Virus record (IMG/VR): IMGVR_UViG_3300042460_000811
Span: 1 to 37,697 of that record
Reading direction: 5' to 3' (one strand)
DNA from: a virus
DNA: 37,697 bases
Positions 1 to 7,287 of this stretch are shown piece after piece (the stretch's first letter is position 1; each line of letters opens with the position of its first letter). The translations under genes and the position numbers were made by a program. The notes beneath the pieces were generated by a model. It was not told where the DNA came from. It ran no database searches and saw only the letters and a program-made list of their open reading frames with translations.

Positions 1-1791
1 AGTTGGTGTCTGTGTTGGAGTTGGTGTCTGTGTTGGTGTTGGTGTTGGTGTTGGTTGATATTCACAATCAAACAATGCGGTAAAATCAACATCACAAGGC
101 GGCTCAGGGGTTGGAGTTGGGGTAGGACAAACACCCTCAATTAAATAGTCATCACATAAATCAGGACAAACACTATAACAAGGTGATTTACCTGATAATA
201 AACAATTACCACCTAAAGTATTAGACAAACACCATTGGTTAGTTACCGAATCAAAATAAATGTAAAATGTATTGGAGTCATTTACCCAATAAAACTTACC
301 ATTATATGAACCACTTCTAGTGTAAGTACCATCCCAAGATGAGTTACCAGTACCTAATAAACAATAAACAACGACACCACACTCATCTGGTGATGTAGGT
401 GACGGTGTTGGAGTTTGAGTCGGAGTTGGGGTCTCAGTAGGAGTAGGCGTTGGAGTCTCTGTAGGGGTTGGAGTAGGGGTTTCTGTTGGAGTAGGTTCAC
501 AAGAATTTCCACTACAAGGACCATTATTAACATATCCTATACCAAATATAAGAGGTGGAAATGGTTGCCAACCATTAGTAAGTGGTGTTGATGAGGATAC
601 TAAAATATCATCTTGATAAAAACTTACAAAGTCTATGATTCCGCTTTGAGTGCATATATAAAATATCGAATTAACGGTTTGGACGTATTTTTGTGGGTTA
701 CCATCACAATCTGTATAAGTCATCTCAACAATATTATTAAGACTAGGGTTTGTATTACCAGTCGCTAAAGATACTAAATTAGAGTCAACTTGAAGACAAG
801 TACAGTTAGATGTTGGTGTTGGAGTAGGAGTCTCAGTAGGTGTAGGTGTTGGTGTCTCAGTTGGTGTTGGAGTAGGAGTCTCAGTAGGTGTAGGTGTTGG
901 TGTCTCAGTAGGTGTAGGTGTTGGTGTCTCTGTAGGCGTAGGCGTTTCAGTTGGTGTTGGCGTAGGAGTTTCAGTTGGAGTAGGAGTCTCAGTAGGCGTT
1001 GGAGTAGGCGTTTCAGTTGGTGTTGGCGTAGGAGTTTCAGTTGGAGTAGGAGTCTCAGTAGGCGTTGGAGTAGGCGTTTCAGTTGGTGTTGGCGTAGGAG
1101 TTTCAGTTGGAGTAGGTGGTTGAGTTGGTTCAGGGGTATCAGTTGGAGTAGGTGCAGGAGTCTCAGTTGGTTTAGGTGGCTCAGGGGTAGGCGTAGGAGT
1201 CTCAGTTGGAGTTACATAAGGGGTTTCAGTTGGAGTGGGAGTAATAAAACATTCTTCATCATAAGTACAATTATTTAGAGATTGTATTGAAGTTGAAACC
1301 CCAATTGTTACAACATTATTTTTATAGTAATACGGGTCAGGTGTTAATAGTATTCCGCAAATATAATACGTCCCCGCAACAGTAAATGAAAGAGTTACCG
1401 ATTGATTATTATCGCACTCCCAAATATCAAGAAATACAGTGTTATCATTTGATGGGTTTATTGTATTACCAGTTGCGTCGTCAAGGTCTAATTTAATAAC
1501 AATTACCTCAATACACTTACATTCTGGAGTAGGTATTTGAGAACATACGCCTGTGTTTATTCCAACACATGCTGAGCAAGTATCATCGAATATTACGTAA
1601 TCATTAGAATTATTATAGTCAGTCTCAACACCACTGTTTATTGCGGTCCAGCATATATTATTTGTATCAACATAAACATTTCCTACACCAAACGTAGAAT
1701 TTGATATTGAATTAACTGTAGGAGTGCATGGTCTAATAATCACCAAAGGGTCATTACAACATTGTAAATATATTTTATTACTACACGCCAT
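1..1791 (-). CDS. Pro/Thr-repeat tail fibre or adhesin-like protein (3' end outside window)
   Basis: The frame opens with ATG at 1791 and stays open for 597 codons to the first base, so the C-terminus is missing. It begins [10 protein letters not shown] with no signal peptide. Cysteine-containing globular segments alternate with linkers made of TPTPTET units; the largest linker lies at about 820-1215, others at about 410-500 and 1-55. Two segments are clearly related: each starts with C-x-C, has ATGNT followed by NPS, then a C-D-x-N step and ends in Y-I-C (about 630-815 and 1350-1530). This looks like domain duplication in a fibrous surface protein. A tail fibre or receptor-binding adhesin is inferred from architecture and the neighbouring small beta-rich gene, not from a recognised family. 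A TATTTATA box lies upstream at 1828-1835. Confidence 0.7.
   Translation of the reverse strand, partial: MACSNKIYLQCCNDPLVIIRPCTPTVNSISNSTFGVGNVYVDTNNICWTAINSGVETDYNNSNDYVIFDDTCSACVGINTGVCSQIPTPECKCIEVIVIKLDLDDATGNTINPSNDNTVFLDIWECDNNQSVTLSFTVAGTYYICGILLTPDPYYYKNNVVTIGVSTSIQSLNNCTYDEECFITPTPTETPYVTPTETPTPTPEPPKPTETPAPTPTDTPEPTQPPTPTETPTPTPTETPTPTPTETPTPTETPTPTPTETPTPTPTETPTPTETPTPTPTETPTPTETPTPTPTETPTPTPTETPTPTPTETPTPTPTETPTPTPTSNCTCLQVDSNLVSLATGNTNPSLNNIVEMTYTDCDGNPQKYVQTVNSIFYICTQSGIIDFVSFYQDDILVSSSTPLTNGWQPFPPLIFGIGYVNNGPCSGNSCEPTPTETPTPTPTETPTPTPTETPTPTQTPTPSPTSPDECGVVVYCLLGTGNSSWDGTYTRSGSYNGKFYWVNDSNTFYIYFDSVTNQWCLSNTLGGNCLLSGKSPCYSVCPDLCDDYLIEGVCPTPTPTPEPPCDVDFTALFDCEYQPTPTPTPTQTPTPTQTPT
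820..1215 (-). repeat. Tandem repeat coding for TPTPTET linkers
   Basis: On the plus strand the units read as variants of GTAGGAGTCTCAGTTGGTGT, repeated many times with small changes. They encode TPTPTET/TPTPTDT linkers in the minus-strand fibre-like gene. The repeat is translated in frame and is not a CRISPR array: units abut with no unique spacers. Shorter blocks of the same repeat occur at about 1-55 and 410-500. Confidence 0.85.
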
Positions 1792-1827
1792 TTATTTTAG
1801 TCTTTTTTTTAAATGATTAACTCAGTC

Positions 1828-1835
1828 TATAAATA
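1828..1835 (-). promoter_or_regulatory. TATTTATA box (putative late promoter) for the fibre gene
   Basis: TATTTATA in minus-strand sense, 36 nt before the ATG at 1791. The same box in the same orientation precedes several other structural-looking genes here. Promoter function is inferred. Confidence 0.45.
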
Positions 1836-1849
1836 CCTTATTATTCTTT

Positions 1850-2518
1850 TTATTTTTGTAAAGTATCGTAGTGAGAGTAACACTTTTTCACAAATTTATC
1901 ACTCCACTCAAAATCAGGTTTATTATTAATACCCAAACTTAATACCTTTAACTTAATATCGTCGAGAATTTCAACAGACTCTTTATGTGAAATCCTATTC
2001 TCTTTAATATCTAAAATATTTTTATCTAACCTTAATGGGTAAGATAAATTATTACTTAAATTATAATAAAGTTCCATTAAATCTGAACAGGCGTAATAAA
2101 CTTGTTTATATGTGGTGACAGTTTTGTTTGGTGGTAAAGGGTATTCACCGTTAGCTAAAGATAACTTTCTTTCTACATATTTAATTGTTCCATCGATTAA
2201 AGGACGGCCAATTAGTCGTTCCCTATTTTCTATTAGCTCAATACCAAGTTCGGAAGGGTCTAAATATTTTGGGGTTGTTAATGAATTAAATAAGAATGGA
2301 GCACAATCTTCACCGTTTAAAATTTGTTTTAAGGCTAACTCTGTTTCCCAATAGTCAATATCTAACATTTTGTCAGAATCTAAACTTTTTTTCGAAACAT
2401 GAAAAGTACTTTTAGTGGTTTTGTGTAAGTAAAAAAATCTAATATCAATATCGTTTGGGGATGATTCAAATCTCGTGGTACTTCCCACATAGTTTTGTAG
2501 TATATGGATAAATCTCAT
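1850..2518 (-). CDS. Predicted nucleotidyltransferase, RlaP-like (Pol beta superfamily)
   Basis: A 222-residue protein whose N-terminus carries the minimal nucleotidyltransferase signature: G12-S13 followed nine residues later by D23-x-D25 in a hydrophobic strand (NDIDIRF). Further on comes D-Y-W-E-T-E-L-A-L with a leucine/phenylalanine-rich helix, as in the predicted RlaP-type nucleotidyltransferases found in phages and in RNA repair clusters. The catalytic carboxylates appear intact, so activity is plausible; the substrate is unknown. I chose ATG 2518 rather than the in-frame TTG at 2527, because the upstream minus-strand gene ends at 2528 and ATG gives the shortest clean gap. It sits between the fibre gene and a small beta-rich gene in a probable minus-strand operon, an odd place for an RNA enzyme. 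Confidence 0.6.
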   Translation of the reverse strand: MRFIHILQNYVGSTTRFESSPNDIDIRFFYLHKTTKSTFHVSKKSLDSDKMLDIDYWETELALKQILNGEDCAPFLFNSLTTPKYLDPSELGIELIENRERLIGRPLIDGTIKYVERKLSLANGEYPLPPNKTVTTYKQVYYACSDLMELYYNLSNNLSYPLRLDKNILDIKENRISHKESVEILDDIKLKVLSLGINNKPDFEWSDKFVKKCYSHYDTLQK

Positions 2519-2527
2519 GATTAACAA

Positions 2528-2752
2528 TTAGGGATTGTTGACATCTAAATATGTAATTACCTCACAATCGTTATTATCAATAATTTTTAAATTAAAACTT
2601 GTTTGACTTTCCATGACAGGAGGAACATCAAACGAATATGGAATCGAGTTGATTGTGTCAATATAAATACATATTGTTGTTGGGTAATCACAAAGATAGA
2701 CATCAAATGGTGTTGCACCCGTAATATCGTTAATGGTTATAGTTGTTGACAT
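2528..2752 (-). CDS. Small beta-rich phage protein, probably virion-associated
   Basis: A 74-residue protein with alternating hydrophobic/polar strands, a G-A-T-P-F-D-V-Y-L-C-D segment and a second Cys pair region (NNDCEV). There is no signal peptide or membrane segment. The sequence resembles short Ig/PKD-like beta modules of surface proteins. It is the first gene of the minus-strand block that ends in the fibre-like gene, which suggests a tail or fibre accessory role. No family is firmly recognised. A TATTTATC box lies 15 nt before the start codon. Confidence 0.6.
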   Translation of the reverse strand: MSTTITINDITGATPFDVYLCDYPTTICIYIDTINSIPYSFDVPPVMESQTSFNLKIIDNNDCEVITYLDVNNP

Positions 2753-2767
2753 TTATATTTCTTTTTA

Positions 2768-2775
2768 GATAAATA
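2768..2775 (-). promoter_or_regulatory. TATTTATC box (variant of putative late promoter)
   Basis: Minus-strand TATTTATC followed by TAAAAAG, leaving 15 nt to the ATG at 2752. Spacing matches the plus-strand boxes at 15372, 21395 and 33724, which have 14-15 nt. Promoter function is inferred. Confidence 0.4.
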
Positions 2776-2836
2776 TAATCGGAGTCAAAAACTTGTGAAG
2801 GTTGATTAACTTAATATTTTTAATTATTATTATTAG

Positions 2837-3739
2837 ATGTCGGACGATAAAGAAATTTTATTAGAGTTACTCAGGGAAATCCTTGATGATGAAAAACAAC
2901 ACTACGAGTCTAAAGGGCAAATAGCGTTCGACTGTCCAATATGCGATGAAGACAGACATAAGGGTAATTTAGAGGTTAATTACATACATCACGTATATAA
3001 ATGTTGGAGTTGTGGTGATGTTAACAATACTAAAGGACCACTTGGTAAACTATTCGACCAATTTGGAAACAAAAAACAAAAGAAAGTTTATACACTACTA
3101 CAACCCGAGGAATTTAAACCCAAGGAAGAAAAAGTTCAAAAATTAAGACTACCTGAAAGTTTTACATTATTTAAAGACTCAAGTACCGTTTATCCTGTTA
3201 GGAGACAAGCTTACAACTACTTAAAGAGTCGAGGTATTGGTGACGATATTATCGAAAAGTATGGTATTGGGTTTTGTGATAATGGCTCTCATAAAGGTAG
3301 AATCATTGTACCCTCGTATGATAAGAAAGGAGAATTAACTTATTATATTGCCAGAAGTTGGGACCCAAACACACGAGCTAAATATAAAAACCCACAAGCC
3401 GAGAAAGATAAAATAATCTTCAATGAAACCCTAATTGATTGGAAAAAAGATATATTTTTAGTTGAGGGTGTGTTTGATGGATTTTTCCTACCAAATAGTA
3501 TCCCAATGTTAGGAAAACACATGAGTGAATTACTATTCAACTCGTTATATAATAAAGCAAAAAAAAACATTATAATTTCTTTGGATGGAGATGCTTGGGA
3601 CAATGCAACTAGATTATACGAGGAGTTAAACGGCGGTGAATTATATGGTAAAATAAAAATCTTAAAATTACCGAAAGATAAAGATGTTTGTGATTTAAAA
3701 GGTGAGATTAACGACTATTATTATACTATGAAATTTTAG
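2837..3739 (+). CDS. DNA primase (zinc-binding plus TOPRIM domains)
   Basis: A 300-residue DnaG-type primase that makes RNA primers for lagging-strand synthesis. The N-terminal zinc module has paired cysteines C33-x2-C36 and C56-x2-C59 (YKCWSCG). The TOPRIM core shows the glutamate strand F-L-V-E-G (E210) and the D-G-D metal site (D250-G-D252). It stops after TOPRIM with no helicase domain, so a separate helicase must be encoded elsewhere or borrowed from the host. First gene of a plus-strand replication/recombination operon, divergent from the tail block; the next gene starts 1 nt after its stop. No typical host-type promoter was identified in the 84-nt divergent region. Confidence 0.85.
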   Translation: MSDDKEILLELLREILDDEKQHYESKGQIAFDCPICDEDRHKGNLEVNYIHHVYKCWSCGDVNNTKGPLGKLFDQFGNKKQKKVYTLLQPEEFKPKEEKVQKLRLPESFTLFKDSSTVYPVRRQAYNYLKSRGIGDDIIEKYGIGFCDNGSHKGRIIVPSYDKKGELTYYIARSWDPNTRAKYKNPQAEKDKIIFNETLIDWKKDIFLVEGVFDGFFLPNSIPMLGKHMSELLFNSLYNKAKKNIIISLDGDAWDNATRLYEELNGGELYGKIKILKLPKDKDVCDLKGEINDYYYTMKF

Positions 3740-3740
3740 G

Positions 3741-4091
3741 ATGAATATTGGTAAATTAATTAAAGTTAAAGTTGGGGATATCAAAGCCCCTGAATGTATT
3801 GTTTGGACACCTGACCAATTAGATATGATTGATAGTATTATTAAAAACTATGATGTTAATATTAGTGCAATAATAATATCTAAAGATTTTAAACTAATTG
3901 ATGGTAGTCATCGACTTTGTATACTTTGGGAAGAATATGGTGATGAACATGAGATTAGTGTTAGACAAGTACCTATAAGTCGTTGGTTGTATTATATAAT
4001 ACTATTCACGTTTCTACCAATATTATTTCCAGTGGGAATTGTGTTCAGGATTTTAGAACAAAAGAAAAATACGAAATATGGAATTAAATAA
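3741..4091 (+). CDS. ParB/sulfiredoxin-fold protein with C-terminal membrane segment
   Basis: A 116-residue protein. Residues about 5-75 resemble the ParB/Srx nuclease-like fold, with the hallmark D-G-S-H-R-L (usually D-G-H-H-R) after a hydrophobic strand. Residues about 82-104 form a hydrophobic segment (WLYYIILFTFLPILFPVG) followed by a basic tail, suggesting membrane attachment. A membrane-anchored ParB-like domain is unusual; a role in DNA handling near the membrane is possible but inferred. It follows the primase by 1 nt, and its last 14 nt overlap the next gene, so it is cotranscribed with replication genes. Confidence 0.6.
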   Translation: MNIGKLIKVKVGDIKAPECIVWTPDQLDMIDSIIKNYDVNISAIIISKDFKLIDGSHRLCILWEEYGDEHEISVRQVPISRWLYYIILFTFLPILFPVGIVFRILEQKKNTKYGIK

Positions 4092-4938
4092 GATTGCGGA
4101 AGAAATACGTGGTATTTTAGAAGAAAAAAGAAAACAACTTGAACTAACGTTTATAGAAGACACTCACACTTACTTTATGAAGGATTTAGATGGGGTTGTG
4201 AAAACAAACTTCCCATCAGTTAGTAAGGTCATGAAATATTTCTATGAGGAGTTTCCTTCTGATGAGATTGCTGAGAAAAAGGCTAAAGGAGACCCTGAGG
4301 AGAAACAGAGGTTATTAGATGAGTGGAAAGCCGCGGGAGATTACTCAACAAATATGGGTAGTAGAGTTCACTTCCTGTTAGAACAAAAAACCATTGAAAT
4401 GTTTGGGGGGTATAAAGAAGTTAGGTTACCTATTTTTGATTGTGATTTCACTCAAATATTAAAGGGTGATAGTATGGTTTCTGCGGGAAATGAATTTTTA
4501 GAATTAATGGTTCAGAGAGGTGCAGTTTTACTTGACACAGAGATAGTTTTAGGTGACCCTGAATTAGGGTACACAGGACAACCCGATAAAGTGTGGTTGA
4601 TTATGAATAAAGAAGGGACTGAGTTTGGGTTAATAATTACCGATTGGAAAAGTAACAAACCTAAAAACTTTGAGGAGAATCATTTCACCAAAAGAATGTA
4701 TCCGCCATTCCAAAAACACCCGAATAATGCTTTGGGTCACTACTTCACTCAGTTACCATTTTATGGTAAGTTATTAATGAAAATGTTAAAAGGTACCAAA
4801 TACGAAAACGTAAAACTATATGGTTGTATAATTGTGTTAGTTAAAGAAACTGGTGAATATGAAGAGTTTAGAGTACCTAAAGAGGTTATTACAACTATTC
4901 TCGATATGGACATGAAAAGATATTTGACTAAAAAGTAA
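4078..4938 (+). CDS. PD-(D/E)XK family nuclease (RecB/Cas4-like)
   Basis: A 286-residue predicted exonuclease. The RecB-type order of motifs is visible: G-S-R-V-H98 (GxxxH), then E155, Q-P-D170, I-T-D189-W-K191 (the D-x-K catalytic pair) and Q225-xxx-Y229 (motif QxxxY). The N-terminal part has F-x-E-D-T-H-T-Y and PSVSK, typical of phage exonucleases of this fold. Probable role: 5'-3' or single-strand exonuclease in recombination or replication. It overlaps the ParB-like gene by 14 nt and precedes gp47- and gp46-like genes, so a recombination context is clear. No iron-sulfur cysteine cluster is seen. Confidence 0.75.
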   Translation: MELNKIAEEIRGILEEKRKQLELTFIEDTHTYFMKDLDGVVKTNFPSVSKVMKYFYEEFPSDEIAEKKAKGDPEEKQRLLDEWKAAGDYSTNMGSRVHFLLEQKTIEMFGGYKEVRLPIFDCDFTQILKGDSMVSAGNEFLELMVQRGAVLLDTEIVLGDPELGYTGQPDKVWLIMNKEGTEFGLIITDWKSNKPKNFEENHFTKRMYPPFQKHPNNALGHYFTQLPFYGKLLMKMLKGTKYENVKLYGCIIVLVKETGEYEEFRVPKEVITTILDMDMKRYLTKK

Positions 4939-4967
4939 AAAATAACTAAATTTAAAAAAAAAGAATT

Positions 4968-5183
4968 ATGGACGATATATTAAAACCAAAAATTGATTTA
5001 AAAACACAACCTACACTTGTGTGTGAGGGGTGCGGTAGCATTTACTTCAAAGAAGTTACTATGATAAAAAAAGTTAACAAGTTGTTAACAGGTAGTAATG
5101 AAGACACCATTGTACCATTCCCGACCTATAGATGTGACGATTGTGGTCACGTAAATGAAGATTTTAAATTATTTGATAAATAA
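4968..5183 (+). CDS. Zinc-ribbon protein
   Basis: A 71-residue protein with two cysteine pairs, C19-x2-C22 and C56-x2-C59 (YRCDDCGH), the pattern of a zinc ribbon. There is nothing else diagnostic. It sits between the nuclease and the gp47-like gene, with an A-rich leader (AAAAAAAAAGAATT) instead of a Shine-Dalgarno site. A small nucleic-acid-binding or protein-interaction factor is likely, but the function is unknown. Confidence 0.65.
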   Translation: MDDILKPKIDLKTQPTLVCEGCGSIYFKEVTMIKKVNKLLTGSNEDTIVPFPTYRCDDCGHVNEDFKLFDK

Positions 5184-5184
5184 G

Positions 5185-5964
5185 ATGATTAAAAAATTAG
5201 TTCACTTTAGTGACTTACATATTCGTTTATTTAAAGACCATGATTTGTATCGTGGTATCTTGAATGATATGTTAAATAGATTTAAGGAGATTAATCCTGA
5301 TAGAATTGTGTTCACAGGAGATTTAGTGCACTCAAAAAATCAAATGACACCTGAACTTATAGAGTTTGTTGCGTGGATTCTTACCGAATGTTCTAAGATT
5401 ACTAAGACAGTTTTAATTATTGGTAACCACGATTTCCTTGAGAATAATATGTCTCGATTAGATTCGTTAACACCAATCATTGATTCACTTAATAATGACA
5501 ACATTGTTTACCTAAAAAACCGAGGTGAGTATGCTGATGAGAATGTTGATTGGGTTGTGTTTTCATTAATGGACCACAACATTCCACCTGATATTGAAAA
5601 TAACGGTAAAACCAAAATTGGTTTATTCCACGGACCTGTTCAAGGACTAACTACGGATATTGGTTACAAATTTGAAACAGGATTCGACTCAGATAAATTT
5701 GGGGGGTGTGATTTAGTTCTTTGTGGTGATATTCATAAAAGACAAATCTTTAACATACCTGGTGGTAAGAAAGCATATATGGTTGGGTCAACAGTTCAAC
5801 AAAATTATGGTGAAACAATTAATAAACATGGGTTTGGTATATATGAACTTGAAAATGACAAATATGAATTTGTTGATTTGAAAAACCCAAAACCATTCTT
5901 ATCTTTTAAATTAAAATCATTTGATGACATCATAAATGGAACCGAAAAACTTGCCAACTCATAA
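5185..5964 (+). CDS. Recombination endonuclease subunit, gp47/SbcD/Mre11-like metallophosphoesterase
   Basis: A 259-residue calcineurin-fold nuclease. The metal-binding motifs occur in order: F-S-D-L-H-I near the N-terminus, F-T-G-D-L-V-H, I-G-N-H-D-F and L-C-G-D-I-H-K. Known partners (T4 gp47, SbcD, Mre11) act with an SMC-like ATPase to process DNA ends in recombination-dependent replication; the partner is encoded at 7288. I chose ATG 5185 (MIKKLVHFSDLH), 1 nt after the zinc-ribbon stop, because the family begins right at this strand; an in-frame ATG at 5155 would add 10 residues inside the previous gene. It lacks the longer C-terminal capping region of SbcD and is close to a minimal catalytic core. 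Confidence 0.85.
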   Translation: MIKKLVHFSDLHIRLFKDHDLYRGILNDMLNRFKEINPDRIVFTGDLVHSKNQMTPELIEFVAWILTECSKITKTVLIIGNHDFLENNMSRLDSLTPIIDSLNNDNIVYLKNRGEYADENVDWVVFSLMDHNIPPDIENNGKTKIGLFHGPVQGLTTDIGYKFETGFDSDKFGGCDLVLCGDIHKRQIFNIPGGKKAYMVGSTVQQNYGETINKHGFGIYELENDKYEFVDLKNPKPFLSFKLKSFDDIINGTEKLANS

Positions 5965-6655
5965 ATTAAACGCATTAAACATCAAAGATATTACCAGTTA
6001 TTGTAAATTGAATAATATTGATGATGTTGACTCTTTTGTTAACAAATGTTTCAAGAGAGGATATGATGTTGAGGTTTATGGACTTTTGGGAAAAACGTGC
6101 GGGATTGAAGAAAAACGTGCGGGAATTGAGGTAATTCAAGAAAAACGTGCGGAAATACCTGTTGAGGTTATAATCGAAGTTGAGAAAATAGTTGAAGTTG
6201 AAAAGATAATAGAAAAAACTATTGAAGTTCCTGTTGATAAAATAGTTGAAGTCATCAAAGAAATTCCCGTCGAGAAGGTGGTGATAAAGGAGGTTATTAA
6301 AGAAGTTCCTGTTGAGACTGTTGTCACAAAAATAGAATACATTAGTGACAATACTCAAATAAATGAACTGTTGTTAAAAATACAACAGTTGGAAAGTAGA
6401 CCACCTGAGATAATTGAAATAATTAAAGAAGTCCTTATGGACAAAATAGTAATTCAGGAGAAGATTGTTGAAGTTGATAAATCAAATGATAAGTCAAAAT
6501 TATTAGAGGTAACTTTACAGAACCTTAGAAAAGAATTAAGTTTAAAGAACGAAACAATTAAAGACCTTGAAAATAAAAATAAACAATTGGAATCTGTAAA
6601 TATTGACCGAGGAGCGGTTTATATGAAAGGTTCTAATATAACACAAAACATGTAA
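5936..6655 (+). CDS. Coiled-coil protein with EVPVE/VIKEV-type repeats
   Basis: A 239-residue protein, overlapping the gp47-like gene by 29 nt. Residues about 10-55 form a compact region (NALNIKDITSYCKLN). Residues about 75-150 are Val/Ile/Glu/Pro repeats of the type EVEKIVEV and KEIPVEKVV. The C-terminal third is a charged coiled coil ending in polar residues. The same repeat type recurs in the membrane protein at 11417-12268. Three copies of the 12-mer AAAAACGTGCGG lie at 6091, 6111 and 6141 and are read in two different frames. Function is unknown; a scaffold or filament-like role is only inference. Confidence 0.6.
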   Translation: MEPKNLPTHKLNALNIKDITSYCKLNNIDDVDSFVNKCFKRGYDVEVYGLLGKTCGIEEKRAGIEVIQEKRAEIPVEVIIEVEKIVEVEKIIEKTIEVPVDKIVEVIKEIPVEKVVIKEVIKEVPVETVVTKIEYISDNTQINELLLKIQQLESRPPEIIEIIKEVLMDKIVIQEKIVEVDKSNDKSKLLEVTLQNLRKELSLKNETIKDLENKNKQLESVNIDRGAVYMKGSNITQNM

Positions 6656-6656
6656 T

Positions 6657-6995
6657 ATGACAATTTTAATTTGGTTAATCGCGGCTTATGGAATGAGTAA
6701 CATACTGGTGTATGGTTCCATATTCGCAGGAATGAGAGAGTTCTTCAAAAAATGGGGAAGTAATGAATACGCACCTTTCAATGGTGTTGGACAATTCATA
6801 TCGGATTTACTATCTTGTATGATGTGTACAAGTACGTGGGTTGGATTCTTCTTCTCATTATGTTATTACTCACCATCACACGAATTGATGGGTACTAATT
6901 TAACCTCATGGTTTTTTGACGGTATGATAGCCTCAGGATTTGTATGGGGGTTAAACTCAGTAATTGAATGGTTCGAAGAGAATCGACCTAAATAA
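6657..6995 (+). CDS. DUF1360-like membrane protein
   Basis: A 112-residue membrane protein starting 1 nt after the previous stop. Predicted membrane segments lie at about residues 3-25, 55-75 and 88-105. Between the first two is the signature L-L-S-C-M-M-C-T-S-T-W-V-G, matching the C-x2-C...W-x-G pattern of the DUF1360 family found in phages and bacteria. The function of that family is not established. Its position among recombination genes probably reflects operon packing rather than a direct role. Confidence 0.6.
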   Translation: MTILIWLIAAYGMSNILVYGSIFAGMREFFKKWGSNEYAPFNGVGQFISDLLSCMMCTSTWVGFFFSLCYYSPSHELMGTNLTSWFFDGMIASGFVWGLNSVIEWFEENRPK

Positions 6996-7016
6996 TTTAT
7001 AAATAAAAACAACAAA

Positions 7017-7283
7017 ATGGGAAAAAAAGCAAAAGAACACAGAAAAAAAGTTCAAGCGAGAAATGCAAGAATTAAAGGTGAACAAAACAAAATGAAAAAA
7101 CTTTATCAAGATATGTTTAGTAAACAACTATCTGAATTACAAGGTAAATTTTCGGGGGAAACAGAAGATTTAAATGTTACTGTTGGTGGTGTTGAGGTTC
7201 CTTTTGAGGTATTGAATAATCCAATTGAAAATATTCTTGAAGAAAAACAAGTTGAAGACCAAATTTCCGAATTAGAAAAATAA
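7017..7283 (+). CDS. Small lysine-rich hypothetical protein
   Basis: An 88-residue protein with a very basic N-terminus (GKKAKEHRKKVQARNARIKG) and an acidic, glutamate-rich C-terminal half ending SELEK. No membrane segment or cysteine is present. It sits 4 nt before the gp46-like gene, so it may be translationally coupled to it. The basic N-terminus could bind nucleic acid. A TATAAATA sequence lies 11 nt before the ATG, in the opposite orientation to the boxes described elsewhere. Confidence 0.55.
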   Translation: MGKKAKEHRKKVQARNARIKGEQNKMKKLYQDMFSKQLSELQGKFSGETEDLNVTVGGVEVPFEVLNNPIENILEEKQVEDQISELEK

Positions 7284-7287
7284 TAAG

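Noticed and set aside
820-1215. Possible CRISPR array
   Set aside because: The repeat units abut, vary gradually and stay in frame with a protein; there are no unique spacers and no cas genes.
790-1278. Plus-strand open frame of 162 codons rich in Ser, Arg, Trp and Cys
   Set aside because: It is the reverse reading of the Thr/Pro repeat on the minus strand; its composition is an artefact of the repeat and it has no start context.
5975-6358. Two minus-strand open frames (5975-6358 and 6136-6351)
   Set aside because: Antisense shadows of the repeat-coding gene 5936-6655, with Phe/Asn- or Ser/Thr-rich low-complexity translations.
6998-7005. TATAAATA 11 nt before the 7017 gene, identical to the T4 late promoter word
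   Set aside because: It is the only intergenic copy in this orientation, and the gene lies in a replication operon; in AT-rich DNA one chance copy is expected.
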